Assembly (NCBI GenBank): GCA_022036555.1
Contig: CM039126.1
Span: 28,980,025 to 29,044,024, forward strand
Length of the DNA stretch: 64,000 nucleotides
Direction of reading: 5' to 3'
Source: Microstegium vimineum
Taxonomy: Eukaryota > Streptophyta > Magnoliopsida > Poales > Poaceae
Of this stretch, positions 63,523-64,000 are shown one piece after another. Under the pieces are notes generated by a model. That model was not told where the DNA came from and ran no database searches. It saw nothing but the letters and a program-made list of their open reading frames with translations. Every line of letters starts with the position of its first letter. Position 1 is the stretch's first letter. Position numbers and translations under genes: made by a program.

Positions 63523-64000
63523 TGGTATCTTTCGCCTAGGTTTAGATCCTAACCCTAGCCGCCGCCGCTTCCGCCGCGAGCCCCCGGGGAGGGATCGATC
63601 TCCGCGGGGGCAGCGCCCTTGTTTACGCGCCCGATCCTATTGATCCGGCTGCCATCGTCATCGTCGCACAGTAGATCGGATCTCCCCTCATCGTCGGGCC
63701 GCTGCCGCCTCGTTCTCGGACTCGTCCTCGGGCTGTCGTCGCCTCGTCGTCGGGCTGTCGCCGCCGCCGCCGCCGCCTCGTCGTCGGGCCGCCGCCGCCT
63801 CGTCGTCGGGCCGCCGCCGCCGCCGCCGTCTCGTCCCCGGACTCTTCGTCGGGCCGCCGCCTCGTCCCCGGACTCGTCGTCGGGCTGTCGTCGTCAACAC
63901 CTTCTTGATCTTTGTCGCACGGAGGCAGATGGATCTCACCCCGTCATGTGCCGCCGTGGTGGCGGCCAGGCCCAGCAACACGCTTCGATCATGGACTGTC
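63523..64000 (+). mobile_element. Internal start of the short-LTR copia, runs off the window
   Basis: GC-rich leader parallel to 9307-9895 (TAGATCCTAACCCTAGCCGCCGCC). Unlike that copy it has an expansion of CGTCGTCGGGCCGCCGCC units at 63700-63900. The element continues beyond the window. Confidence 0.75.

Noticed and set aside
63688..63981. Arg/Gly/Ala-rich protein on the - strand
   Set aside because: Translation of the CGTCGTCGGGCCGCC repeat expansion; no real gene signals.

Overview
This is a plant nuclear window, most likely from a grass (Poaceae). Host genes have many short exons with GT-AG introns. The rest is nested LTR retrotransposons (Ale-type copia, Sirevirus, chromovirus, Tat and Athila gypsy) plus Stowaway, hAT and Mutator-type miniature elements with clear target-site duplications (TSDs). 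The species cannot be told from the sequence alone.

Layout. (1) 1-36.5 kb holds one complete host gene on the + strand, a STE20/GCK-type Ser/Thr kinase (BLUS1-like). It has 20 coding exons that join in frame to about 697 codons, spread over 34.5 kb because three introns are full of transposons. Intron 2 (3863-10611) holds a LINE 3' end, a Mutator foldback element and copia LTR debris. Intron 11 (13000-19144) holds a 5.5-kb copia element with TSD CTATC. Intron 12 (19406-34832) holds a chromodomain gypsy element (19812-33090, TSD GGTTG). That gypsy was itself entered by a second copia (21727-28321, TSD ATAAT), by a hAT-type element (29200-29802) and by a small MITE; the second copia carries a 1.1-kb foldback element. 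A truncated copia with another hAT-type insert follows.

(2) 36.5-62.3 kb is intergenic and made of retroelements. An old Tat-type gypsy on the - strand (3' LTR about 38052-39659) also carries a spliced-looking antisense ORF on the + strand. It was broken up by a 12.7-kb Sirevirus (40029-52727, TSD AAGAT), by a Sirevirus-type solo LTR (53427-55131, TSD GCCCC) and by a further Sirevirus-type LTR (56146-57537). The last is cut by an Athila-like element (57538-about 62265) with gag and two protease-like domains but no reverse transcriptase.

(3) 62349 to the end is the 5' part of a second host gene on the + strand, a BolA-domain protein with an organelle-type leader (BOLA4-like). Its second intron contains another copy of the short-LTR copia family also present in kinase intron 2.

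No tRNA, rRNA or CRISPR was seen. Every retroelement with a coding region shows stops, frameshifts or truncation, so none looks autonomous. No new defence or metabolic system was found. The most unusual items are the antisense ORF of the Tat element, the foldback element with LTR-like ends, the tandem protease-like domains and the palindromic motif arrays in the Sirevirus LTRs.
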